From Scatophagus argus (taxonomy: Eukaryota; Chordata; Actinopteri; Scatophagidae), in contig NC_058508.1 in the NCBI RefSeq assembly GCF_020382885.2, positions 3,960,055 to 4,024,054 on the forward strand: a stretch of DNA of 64,000 bases. The letters run 5' to 3'. The first letter of the stretch is position 1. Every line of letters starts with the position of its first letter. The notes beneath the pieces were generated by a model. That model saw only the letters and a program-made list of their open reading frames with translations, did no database searches and was not told the DNA's origin. The translations under genes were made by a program, and so were the position numbers. Positions 16,801-29,300 of the stretch are shown one piece after another.

Positions 16801-17863
16801 TCATCCACTGCAATGCGGAGCACCAGTCTAAAACGTGATTCAAAAGACTTAAATGAGTCAACACCCAAAGAACGATTTACACCAAACATAGAAACAAAAT
16901 GATCAGCAGTGCTTCACTTACTTGGCTTTGGCGTGACAACGAGAAATTTTTAGGAGTTCGTCCTCGCTGTCAAAAGTCATCATATTTACTCCGTGAGTGC
17001 AGGCATATTTGATGTGTGACAGCGGTTTGGTTGTATGTGCGTAAATGATTTTATCAGGTGTCACTCCGAGGGACAGGGCCAGCTGAATCTCACTCTGTGG
17101 GACCAGAACGTGTTTTCAATGAGCAAACTAGGAAAAATATGACAAGGAAACCAGATTTCTCCATAACAACTCTTGTTAAGAAAAAAATACTTCACAGTAC
17201 CTTGCTGGCACAGTCAAAGCCTGTTCCCAGAGCACTCAGCATCCTCAAAACTGCTGGTACGTTGTTGCATTTGACTGCATAGAAAGGCTTGACTCGAGGT
17301 AAGTTATTGAGCCACCTGAGGTGCCTCTGAAGCAGACTATCGAGGTTTGCCACATAGAATGGCTCTTCACTGTCCTAAATGAAAAAAAATGTCAAGAATC
17401 TCAACCATTTCACAATGCTTTCACACAATGCTACATTTATAGTTAACTTAAGTGTCATGATGTCTCTGATACTCACCTTTGAGCCAAGCTCTTTTATTTT
17501 GTTGTCTATGAAATCACTGATTGTCCTTCCATTGTTTAAAATGTCGATGCCACAATTCTTAGGGGACAAACCATGCATGACTGATCCATTAGTTACTGGT
17601 GCTACAAGGGATGACAAAGAGTAAAAGACAAAGGCATAAAGAAGCATTACTAACAGCTGTCTGTTTACATATTTGAATACAAAACAAATACTATAACTGT
17701 CCTATTTGTATACCTATTTGTCTAAATTATAAGAATGAAATGAAAATAATAATCAAAAACAAAAGAACACAAAAAGGCACATTTCATTCATTTATTACAA
17801 CACATTAAATGCCGTTCTGAGAAGTTTTTGCTTTGTCTTACCGTGGCTTGTATGCAGATCCAT
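13853..17863 (-). CDS. Ornithine-decarboxylase-like gene, copy 1 (9 exons, 434 aa)
   Basis: Exons in gene order: 17863-17842, 17601-17477, 17374-17201, 17094-16922, 16827-16611, 15543-15460, 15115-14959, 14756-14638, 14086-13853. All have GT-AG borders and fitting phases; total 1305 nt. This is a fold-III PLP decarboxylase. It keeps the PLP lysine in PFYAVKCN (ODC Lys69), TGFDCASK (Asp88), FHVGSG (His197), [15 protein letters not shown] (Glu274, Arg277), Asp332, WGPTCD (Cys360, Asp361) and DNMGAY (Tyr389). These argue for a working enzyme, not an antizyme inhibitor. Differences from ODC: AHTTKP replaces the usual NPCKQ motif, Tyr331 is Asn (CLINDPAH), and the protein ends WHTLNL without the ODC PEST/degradation tail. 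The start is the first ATG, in a 22-nt coding exon. A two-residue gap relative to copy 2 lies in exon 7. The substrate may be ornithine or another amino acid. Confidence 0.9.
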
Positions 17864-19486
17864 TTTTGAAATCCCTGAGAATTGCAAATATTTGTAAATA
17901 AGTCTAGGTGTTATAATGGCTTTCTTATGAAACAGAAATGGAAGTTTGACAGTAAGCACTCACATAAGTCAAATGAGACTTGTTCTTTTTGTTAGCACAC
18001 AGGTGACTTTCTCCACCTACTTTTTAAAAGTGTACACTGATCAGTCACTATATTAATATTAATATCGCCACCTCCTCCCACTGTACAAAAGTGATGCCAC
18101 AACAGGGTTTATGATCAGTATTGGTGCCAGCCACCAGGGGGCAATCAAGATGTCCATCTTTGTACATATACAGTCAATGGATTCTTGACTCTGCAGCAAC
18201 AGAAGACATTCTAGGTGTCTGATCACAATAATGATATATTGTTTTTAGGATCTCCACTACTGTAGGTTTTAGTAATGTTTGCACAGCCTAACTACGTACC
18301 GACTGACTCATAGTTGGTCAGCATAGTTTAAGAGGTCAAATAGCAAGAAAAAGAAACACTCTGTGTCAATGATTATTCATTGATGATTCACATCATTATG
18401 AGGTTTTTCAAATGTATCTGTTCAAAAAAGAAATCAGTATCAATGTCAGTTTACAGTGCCAGGCCACACCTGTCAATTTACCTTGGCTTGTTGCTTAAAG
18501 CATGGCTCATGCACAGTGCAGTCATCGCTGTGTATCATCCATTAATTATGTGTGCACACTTTTAAACAGTACTGTTGCTACAGCACAAAACTGAACAGTC
18601 AAAAGTTTAATTTACATTGCCACAGAGACAGTCAGAACTGAAATAACAATTTAGTTATAACTGATGCAAACTGTTCCTGTCAGGACATGCACTTTGTTTT
18701 AGTTGGCATATTTAAGCCAATGTTGATTTCTTCACACATTTGAATAAGCAAGGCAAACAGGACTTTTATGCTGTCACAGTGATGTGAAAAGCACAATTTG
18801 GAAAGTAGAAAGGAAAGTAAATTAAGTTTGAATTAATTTCAAAGACATGTTTGCTTAACTTTACCATTGATCACTAGTGGTTAAACCTGGAACAGGATTC
18901 CAGTATCTACAGACACAGAATCCTGTAATGCCATTAGAATGAGTAATACAATGCTCTGTTGGATGAGGTGTATGCAATGGCTCATGAAGGATGATTAGTT
19001 ACATGGAGGCATCGTGATCAGTAAAGATTTAGCACTTTAGTACATTTAATACTGTGCTTTATTTGAAGGATATAAACCAGTACAAATACTTTTATCTGTT
19101 TAAAATTGGACAGGATTCCCCTGCAGTAAATAAACTGACTTTAATATGGAAAGTGGATTGTAAAATCAGTCTTCTTCAGCATGCCCACTTTCAGCTGACA
19201 CCCAGCCTTCCAGCCAATTAACCAGTGCATCAGATGGCTTGTCTGTCAACCTGTCATTTAGCTGGTGTTTCTGTAATCCGTGTTTCTAACATCAAATTCA
19301 GGATAAGTATATTTACAAAAATCAATGAAGTTGATGAAACAAACCATAAAATAAATTTACTTGCAATTTTTTTTAACTGAGTGTATGTCACATATGATCA
19401 TATTCTCTCTTGTTTATGTCTTACACTTTTTGGAATCAGGGTTGTAAAAGCAAACATATTTTTAAATATATTTTTCTTCTTAAGAT
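17864..19486. other. Intergenic DNA between ODC-like copy 1 and the VMAT-like gene
   Basis: The divergent upstream regions of the two genes lie here. I see a repeat with a CTCF-like core near 18131 but no gene, TATA box or other clear promoter element. Confidence 0.4.
18112..18182 (+). repeat. Interspersed repeat with CTCF-like core, copy A
   Basis: GCCAGCCACCAGGGGGCAAT followed by CAAGAT and then TACAGTCAATGG. The same start and end occur at 60497-60585 with a longer middle. The CCACCAGGGGGC core (18131-18142) fits the known CTCF consensus; binding is not shown. Confidence 0.5.
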
Positions 19487-19967
19487 AAGATGAACTTTAT
19501 TGATCCCGCAGTGGGGAAATTTACTTGTCGTGGCAGCTCACAAGAACAGAGTTCAAAAAACAAAAAGGGTGCAAAAACAGTTACAAAAAAATACAGAGGT
19601 AATAAATTAACAATTCACAAACATAGTAAATACAGTACAATATACAGCTACATACAAGTCCTCATAAGGGAGGAAAAGAGAACTAGACCATTGAATTATG
19701 TAGTCTAACAGCAGTGGGAATGAAGGACCTGCTGTAGCTCCTTCCTACACTGAGGAAGGAGTTATTGAATTCTGTCATTTTGTCATGGCTATGCATCAGG
19801 GCAGGGTGTTGCCCTTGGTAAACATATCTGCTTTTTGTCTGTTTGCTGAGAGTCTCCAACTGCTGAGCAACAGCTATGAACTGAGAAGGCTGTTCACGCC
19901 TTTCAAGTTGTGACATCTTTGTCTGTACTCTGTGAAAGCTGGAAGTATGGGTGAGTTTCAAGTACAA
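19487..19967 (-). mobile_element. Antisense 3' end of a non-LTR retrotransposon
   Basis: The plus strand begins with ACTTTATTGATCCCGCAGTG, the reverse complement of a common fish LINE end. The minus strand then has an open frame at 19967-19683 ending SFIPTAVRLHNSMV, which resembles the C-terminus of fish LINE polyproteins. Family (Rex1-like) is from memory. Confidence 0.6.
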
Positions 19968-20336
19968 TATTTTCTTAAATTTGTCTTAAAGTTATCTTTG
20001 GTTGTATATAGAAGTTATCTATAAAAAGTGAATACATACACATTTCAGGTATTACACAAATCTGGAAATGTACAAAAGGAACTGCTGCAAAACACGTTTT
20101 ATGCTTTTTTATATATTTTGTCTTGCATTTACAGATATGTGCTTAGAATGTAAAAATTCATAACACAGACCAGTTTTATGTTTCATGATGCAACAAATGG
20201 GTGACCATATGGCACTGTAGTAATCTAGAATTACTACAATAGAATATTAGATGTCAAAGATGACAAACACTGTGCATGTCTGCTGTGTAACCTAGACTCG
20301 ATAAGCTGTCTGAAACATGAGGCCCACCTGAAGAAG

Positions 20337-23300
20337 ATGGTCCTGGTCATTGTCTTCATCGCCTTGTTCCTGGATCACATGCTACTGTCAGTGGTTGGTA
20401 GGTTCCGACATAAAACCTGTGGTGGACAGTGGCAGTGGACCTTAAACATACACTTTGGAGTACGTTGCTACAGTTGAGAGGGAAAAAGTGTGATAGCTGA
20501 AGTGACAAGTCACTTTAGAGATCAATATATTATGCTTTTTTTGAAAATGACATTGATAACGCTGATTAATATATTATAATAGTCATTTTGAGTGTTTTGC
20601 TGAGGAAATCTGATCACATTTAAAATAGGAGGATCAATTATTTTGTTGACAGTGCCAATTCTACCAAGTTACCTGTACAACACTGACCAGGATGCCACCA
20701 GCACTCCAGGGAACGGCACTGACTCAACAAATGATCCTCCTATCATCCACTCAGTCAGTAACTCTAGGATTTTGGCCTCTACATTTGCATCTCCAAGCCA
20801 GAACCTGGATCTCTCCAGTTCAACCTACTCTGAAGCAGATGCTGATCTGGACACAGTAAACATAAAAGTTGGACTGTTGTTGGCCTCCAAGTCCACCATA
20901 CAGCTAATTGTTAACCCTTTCATTGGGCCACTTACTGACAGGTGAGTGGATTTGATCTCTAGGAAACAGGCAGACATTTAGCAAGCTCAAAATTACTGTT
21001 TTCCCTACCTGTGTATTGTATATCGCGCAGAGTTGGATACCACATCCCAATGTGTGCTGGTTTCTGCATTATCATCCTTGCAACCACTTGTAAGTACCAC
21101 GTTATCCACCTTTCAGACAAGAGCTTTTCATGAAATGAACAGTTCTGTTTTTCATTTGAACAGATATTTAACATTTAAACAGGACTTTCTTGATTGTATT
21201 TTGACTCATGGCCTCCATCATCACCACAACTCACTGTGGTAACACAGGGCCATTTCTCTTTATCTGAATGCAACCTTTTCCATTTCAAATCTGATCTCTG
21301 CAGTGCACCACTGACACGTCAAATAATATAATAATAATATAATAATCACACAGTTTGTCCTTAGGCTATTAGAACCGGTGCTACAAGGTAAAATTACTGG
21401 CAGAGATGTTGTGTTTGAGAAGTGCAACGCTGCTTATTAGTGCAACAGACAAATGACTGAAATCTGCTTCTGACAAAAGATATTTTGGGCGACAGAGGAA
21501 ACCTTTTACTAATCCAGCTGCAGTGTGACTCCACAGATACATACAGACTAGTGACTAAGACCTTGCAGCAACACAGTCATTCATTCTCCTATCTCTTCAT
21601 CTGTCTTTCACATTATTATTCAGGTTGTGTTCCTTGACTTGTAATGCATTTTGTAATTTTCATTTTCTGTGGTTACTGATTTAATTAGCTCCTTAATTGA
21701 TCCTTAATTCTATTTACACTGTCAAAATAAAGTATATATAAATGATGTTTTTAACATGTGTTACACAAAGACAAGTAGTTATTTTTCTTAATTTAATCTT
21801 TGTTTCTTGTAAGTGTTTGCCTTTTCATCTAGTTTCATCTTACTGCTGTTGGCCAGATCTGTGCAAGGTATAGGTGGATCCTGCTTGTCTGTGTCAGGTG
21901 AGATATATTTATTTATGAATATTTTGTTCACATTACTGAGTTGGCCTTTCATTTAATTTTACACAAGCATTAATTAAATAGCAATTAAGAGACTAATAAG
22001 AAAGAGCAGGCGTCTAAACAAAGCGAGAACATGCTTGCGACGTAAGTGTGTGTGTGTGTGTGAGTGTGCGCAAAAAGATAGTGTTCCCAACTGAACTTTC
22101 ACTGAGCTTACTATTCAATTCATTATCTCTATTATTAATATTATTATTATTGTTATTGTTGTCATATTTGGTGTTGTTGCTGTCGTTGTTGTTGTGACTT
22201 CTTTTGCAGGAATGGGTATGTTGGCTGATGTCTACAAAGATGGCACGGAGAGAGGACGTGCAATGGGTATATCCTTCTCTGGTCTGGCCTTAGGATTGAT
22301 AGGTGTGTATCCAGACACAGCTTCTAATGTAGGTGTACATTCAAAAATACTCTGAGCCTCACTCTGAGAACTGTATGGATCTAGCAAACTGCAAAATGCT
22401 CACCCTGACGGAGATTTCAACCTTGCAAATCTCGACTCAGTGCTCCCTAAATTTCGCCAGCATGTGGACTTTGCAACGAAAATTGGAACACGTGGATACG
22501 TGTTTGGAGTGGTAGATGTGGTGTGGTGGCGGGGATGGTTGTGGTGGTATGTACTGATACTCATAGCGGCGACGAACTCTTTGTCTGTGGACTCTACCTG
22601 ATGGAGTCGGCCGTTTCTTGAAATGAAGGTCCTGCACATGAGCTTGGAGCTTCCTCTTCAGTTTGTCAAGTCTCTAGGCCATCCATCAAAGTGTTGAGGA
22701 GCTGTCGTCGGCCCTAAACTGTCTCTTCGTACACAGAATCTCTGCCATCTTCACTTCTTGCAGTTGAGCAGGCGGTGAGGGAACCAGGCTTGACGTCACA
22801 AGTCTCGATCCCAGAGGAGGAGAGTGCTCGGATCATATTTGTTCTTAAACGCGTATCAAGTATGATGGTGCCTCACAGCAGGAGGGTTCCAGGTTCGAAT
22901 CCCCTGTTCTTCCTGTGCCTGTGTCGGGTACTCCCATAATCCCACAAACATGCATGTTCAGCCGATTGACCACTACTACTACTGTCCCTGTGAGTGTGTG
23001 AGTGGGTGGTTGTCTGTCTTTGTGTGTCGGCCCTGCAATTGATTGGAGGTGTATCTCACCTTCCGTCCATAGTCAGCTGGGATAGGCCCGTGACCCTGAC
23101 GGATAAGCAGTATAAATAATTGATGGATGGATGGATGGATGGACGCTGTATCAAAACGGACTAGTGTGGACGTAGCCTTATTCACACCATTGGATGCACC
23201 ACACACCCAGCACACACGCTCTTCACCCTCTTCTTCTTCTGGCTGAATATTTCCTCTTTTTCTCTTTTTAAACCTAAGAGATGTTTGGCGTTCTGATGAC

Positions 23301-26300
23301 TAGAACTTTGACAGATTGTCTTGACCTTGTTTAAATGCCAAAATATATTGAGTTGCTGCCACGTGATTGGCTGATTAGATATTTGCTTTGCTTTGGTGTA
23401 CCAAAGTGCCCAGTGAGTGTGTATATAATTCATTTTTTGTCACATTACAAGGTACTTAATTACACTGATGAAGTAAGCATACAAAAATAGATTATTGACC
23501 ATAAATAAGCCTGTTCATTTATTTGTGACATTTCCACAAATGGATGCTGGGACATGCTCCAGTATAAAATGAATGGTGGCATCAAAAGAGAAATGTATTG
23601 GTTGCCCTCCTCGGTCACTGAAGGTTACCTTAGACAGAAGACGTTTATTTAGGTTTGAAACTCGGACATCTAATTAAATGATGCTTTTCTCTCATACTAC
23701 ATCATGCTTCTACTCCAGCACTGAACATTTTCACTCTCACTTAATGTATGACTTATCTCTTTGATATCCCAAGCGGGTGCTCCATTCGGCAGTGTGATGT
23801 ATCAGTTTGTGGGGAAGATGGCTCCGTTTCTGGTCCTGGCTATCATTGCTGTGTTGGGTGGAGGTACTGTTAGATGAAACATTTAATTCCCCTCTAACAG
23901 TTGTATATGATGTTGTTTGTGGATCAGACTGATCAGTTTTACTGTCCTTACACAGGTTTACACTTCCTCATCTTTCAACCATTGCAGGCGCAAACAGAGG
24001 TAAAGGATTTCAGTTACTTTCAAAAGACTGAAACCTGTGTTTTGAATATCAAATAATGACCTCTTGTACCGCTCATGTGATACTCATGTGCATTGTTGAA
24101 TGTTGTAGATCTCTAAAATTTGTTTTATGCTTCTACACAGAGGGAAAAAGGGACTCCACTGCTGACTCTCTTGAGGGACCCATACATTCTCATTGCAGCT
24201 GGTATTCTAAACAATAGATATAGACAGTAAATGTATGCTATACAGTTTGATGTCATTTGGTATGTTTTGAATCCTCCATGCTTGTCTCCATAACACACTT
24301 ATTCACTGTGTGACAATGACAATATTGTTTCCTTCCAAAAACAAACATAGCATCTTTTTATTCTAACCCAAACCCATTCTAACCCCCCCCAACAAAATAA
24401 AAACTAAAACAAAAAAAGCTAAAACAAAAAACAGGCTTTGTTGAAGTGAAATTTATTAGATCTGCGTAAAAACAGTGTAGTTTTTAGCACTGTTACCTCA
24501 CAGCAAGAGGGTTCTGGGTTCAAATCCTGGTCTGGGCCCTTCTGTGTGGAGTTTGCATGTTCTCCCTGTGCCTGCGTGGGTTTTCTCCTCCCACAATCCC
24601 AAAAACATGCACATTGTTTTTACATTGTGCTCTATTTTGCCCCTTGATGTGATTGTGAGATTGTGTGGTTGTCTGTCTTGCCTTGCGATTGACTGGCGAC
24701 CAGTCCAGAGTAAACCCCACGTCTCGCTCGTAGTCAGCTGGGATAGGCTCCAGCCCCCCCGCGACACTGACGAATAAGCGGTATAGAAAATGGATGGATG
24801 GATGGTTATGTTCTTATGCAGGCATTTAATGTCATAATTACCTGAAAAAGTTAACAAGACAACTATTTTGTTTTTGCATTTAATTAGTGAATCAATTGTT
24901 TTTAATCATTATTATCAATTGTCCATGCCACATTAAAGTTCAAATCAAATCACATCCCTGAAAGCAAAATGAAGACCTGAATTGTGTTTCAATCTTATCC
25001 AGCAGAGGACGGCATAGACCTGTAAATATTATATTCAAACAGCTGTCATTAATTCACACAAGTATGAAGAGATGCACAGAGGCTTTCTTTTTGAGATGCA
25101 GATGCACCATAAATGTTTACGTGGAAAACAGTCTGAAAACAATTGTTAGTTGCTGCTTTTCATCCCATTTATGACTTTACCATTGTGTCTGTTACTCAGT
25201 GACGGTGGCTGAACTCTGCACTTAAGTTATTGTGAGTTGTGATTCAAAGCATTGTATAAAATATGGAGAGCTGATGTTAAAGCCCTACCCTGCTGTGAGT
25301 TTTCAGTCGACTAGAACCATGGCAGAGAGACAACTAACAACAGCTTCACCTCTTCTATTACATGATGCAAGATGAGCACAATACTGAATGTATGAGAGCT
25401 GACAATGACTCAAAATAATAATAATAATAATAACTTTATTTATATAGCACTTTTCATAAACCGCGTTTCCAAAGTGCTTAACAATCATTTAAAAACAAAA
25501 CCAACAAATTGCATACAAATAGAAGGCAATAATTTGACCTGTGCTAAAGCAGCTGTTATCAATATTTTTCTGATAATAAGATCAAATGGCAAAGTGAAAC
25601 AACTTGACAAATGTATGTAATGGAAAAAGCAGCACCAAACTCAAGCCTTCCCCTTAACAACCAGAATATTTTTGCTTTATCCAGGCACACCATACCATCG
25701 GAAGACAATGGTTTTGCTGCTGATCTATTTCAAATGGCAAGTCTGTGATCAGTCACTGAATCTGCAGATTTCTTTTGTTTTATGGGGCTTTATGGGATCC
25801 TTTAGCTCGCTGTGAATCAGTCCAGCTGCAACGTTCTTTTTGGCTCATTTTTACTGCGCTCTGTCATTTTTGACAAGCTAGGATAATAAGGCATTTATTA
25901 ATCAGGGTGGAGATGTAAGATGACGACAAGTTCTCTGTGAAGCTAATTCCACCTCAGCTCCACTGGTGATGACAAGGGTGTGTGAAGGGTATGTGTCTTT
26001 GCCCTCCTTTTTCTTAATCAACAAGTAGTTCCGTGGTTGACTTTGAGCAGTAGGCTGTTATCTGTGCACCACTTTGTAAGACTGTGGATTCCCTCTCAAT
26101 ATGAAATTTTGTAGTTGTTTGTAATCTGTCCAATGATAGTGGCGTTTTAAGTGGTAAGTGCAGTTGTGAATGTACAGTGTGAACAGGAAGGGGCTGAGCC
26201 CTGGAAGCTTCTGGTGTTCGACACAAAAGCAGGGGAGGCATGACTGTAAATCAAAACTGTCTGGGGTCTATTAATGAGAGTGCAGTACTCAAACCCAGAG

Positions 26301-29300
26301 TGATAACTTTCATGGGGGAGATTACATTCAGTACAAGTGTAGACCCTCTGTGATAACACCTGTTGATTTGCTTGGAAGCCTTGACTTTGCCATCTTGTTT
26401 ATTGAAGCCAAAACTGAGCGTATTTGGTTGAGAGGATGGAGCCAATGAGGTTAGTGACTGGAGGTGAATGAGAACCAGAGGATGGGTTGTGGTAGCAACT
26501 AAAGTGTAATGTGCTTCATCTCGTTTTTTCCTCTAACAAGGACCATTATTTACATCCTGCTGTGTTGAAGAACACTAAACTAGCAACTAAAACCATAAAC
26601 TCATTAGAAAACTGTTTACTGAGTTAATAAATCAAGTGAGAACTGGGATGACCAGGGTTTAAATTGGCTTCACGTCTTAGACCCGTACATCTTCTTTACA
26701 TATTGCCTTTTATATCATGCTAAACAGCACAAGCTTTTCAAGTGATTTTTTGTAATTGTGTGCAGTGATTTTATTGATTTGAAATGAATTTTCACTAAAT
26801 GACCCTGGAGATTAATTAGTACAGGATCCTGTCGGCTCATTGCTGTCGACTTGCTGTGCCTTGTGCATAAATACGCAGAGTGTCTCTCTTAATATTTTCC
26901 TCATTAATGATGTATTATATATTTATATTGTTTTTTCATTTACCCACAAGCCTATCCACTATTCATCAGAATGTTAATTTTCAGATTTTACTGAGAGCTG
27001 TGCATCGTTACTGCAGACGTTGTTGGCACATATATGTGATGGTGGGCGTCTTGAAGTAGGTGATGTCATTCTCCTGTGTCAGAGACATTGATGTCATTGA
27101 TGATATCAAATGGCTGGTTGGTACATTTTCTTAGTACATTGTCAGAAATGTTGTCATGTCCAGCAGCCTTACCCATTTTCACACTCAGCAAGACTCTTAT
27201 CACATATCCACTGTGAATACCAACAGTGGCAGGTCCTCTGGAGGCACAGTGGACGTATTAAGCTCATCTGATTAACATGGCCTCACATGTGATGGGGCGC
27301 TCCTGCTTTTGTAGCTTGTATTATTCTGGATCACCTGCCACATATCTGTGGTATTGTTGGTGTTGAGATCTCTCTCCAGTCTCACCCGATGTCTCCACTT
27401 TGCCTTAGTCTTTAGTTCTTGTGGTGTTTTCTTTATTTTTCCTGGCCCTTGTTTATGCCCTCCTCTTGTCTGATTTATTTACCTGTTTGGATGTTTGGAT
27501 TACATTCTCTAGTTCTGACCCTTGCCTGCCTCACCATCCGTACCTCATTGTGCAAATGAAATGAATGAACTGTGTTAGATCGGCAACTGCACTTAGGACG
27601 TGTAATTATACTATCCCTATACTGTGACCCTGCTAGCACCAGCCTTCACAATAACCAAGTTAAATTAACCACAGATGTGTCAAACAAGAAGACACTTGTT
27701 GCACACCTTATTTTTTCAAACTGTGATTTGTGAAATGATGTCCTAGGGGAGTTTAAAATAAAAAATCTCACAACCCAAATGACACTAAATGACATAATAA
27801 TAAGAGTAATAATGTACTGACTCTGTTTTCCAGGAGCCATATGTTTTACAACTCTGGTTATTGCTACAATAGAAACAACCCTTCCTGTCTGGATGATGAA
27901 GACCATGTCTGCTAGCAAATGGCAGCTAGGTATTCAAGATAAGCCTGTGTTATGCTTATTCTCATAGTTCATACTCACAAGTATTCATTGTTTATTAATG
28001 TAGTCTCACACTGATGCTGTAAATAGTCTCATCTCATGATGTAAACACATGGATCTCCATGTAAGTTAACCAGATGGCAGGAATGTGCAGTGAAATCTTT
28101 GTCGGAGTAGGCAGTGATCTATCTATGCGGCATGGCTTCATTCAAAACACATCATCCCAGGTTTCATTTATGCATGAACAAACAAAATATAATCTATTTT
28201 AGTAAGATTATAAATTCAGTCATCCAGTCAGCCAAGTGAAAAATAAATGCAAAGTTTAAAGTAACATTATAGGAGGAAAAAAACTGCGTACTGTTTTGCT
28301 GAAGTGGAGCTTTTCCAGCTGATCTGCATCTGCTCGTCTATTTCACCACAAAGCTTTGATCAGGACTAAATCAGACATACTGCACATTATAGAAATTAAC
28401 TCTGGGGTCAATAGTGTTGTTCATCATATTATGGTTGTTAAATATGTCTACACTACATGCCAGATACCTTTTTTTTTTTTTTTTTTTTTTTACCAGAAAA
28501 TAACTATTATGCCATTACAACAAGGGTTGTAATGAGATCGTACCCCTTTTGGGAGCTTTATAATAAATAAAAAAATGATAAATCATAAATCTGACTCTCA
28601 ATGTTTTCTGTTATTTTTTATCCATTTTTCCACATTGCACAAAGTTATTATTGTTGTTAGGCGACAGCTAGCTGTCCATGATGGCTTTGGTTTAGGCTGT
28701 GTTCCTGACTTGTCGGCCAATCCGAGGTTTTTGACTGTGTGGTGGTTCTGATCTCAACTTAGCTGGCTCTCACAATAACTTGTAGCATACCCCTTCACTG
28801 CAGTGCTGCTGGTCAGGATGAGAAGGGTGGATGCCATGTCGCATGACTCAATGTTGATCTTTTAGCACACTGTAGGAACTCAACATGTATGTCCAAATCT
28901 ACAAAAATGCTGGCCCTGAGGGCAGACAGATAGACAAACAGCACAGATAGCATCTGCCTCAGCATTCAGGAAAAAGCTTTGGCAGTTTCATAGGAATACC
29001 TGTAAATCTGAGACAAATTATGAACAGTGAAAATGTAAAATTAATTTATATAATTATGAGTTATGAAGATGAATAAATTATTAAAGATACAACTATCATG
29101 TCATCTTAACATTTCTTATTCAGTGAGGCACTGCCTACCCTGCCTACCCTACCTCCACTGACCACACATCACTGCTAAATGGAGAGCTGATAAGTTGAAG
29201 CTTTTCAGTAGCATCACTTAAGACCATCCTCAGCTGCAGAGCATCTGCAGCAAACTAAACATAAGATAAATTGTCATGTATTACTAAATTGCTTTTATGT

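Noticed and set aside
13853..17863. Antizyme inhibitor instead of a decarboxylase
   Set aside because: AZIN1 lacks several PLP-site and catalytic residues, for example the EPGRYY and TCD motifs are altered. Both copies here keep all of them.
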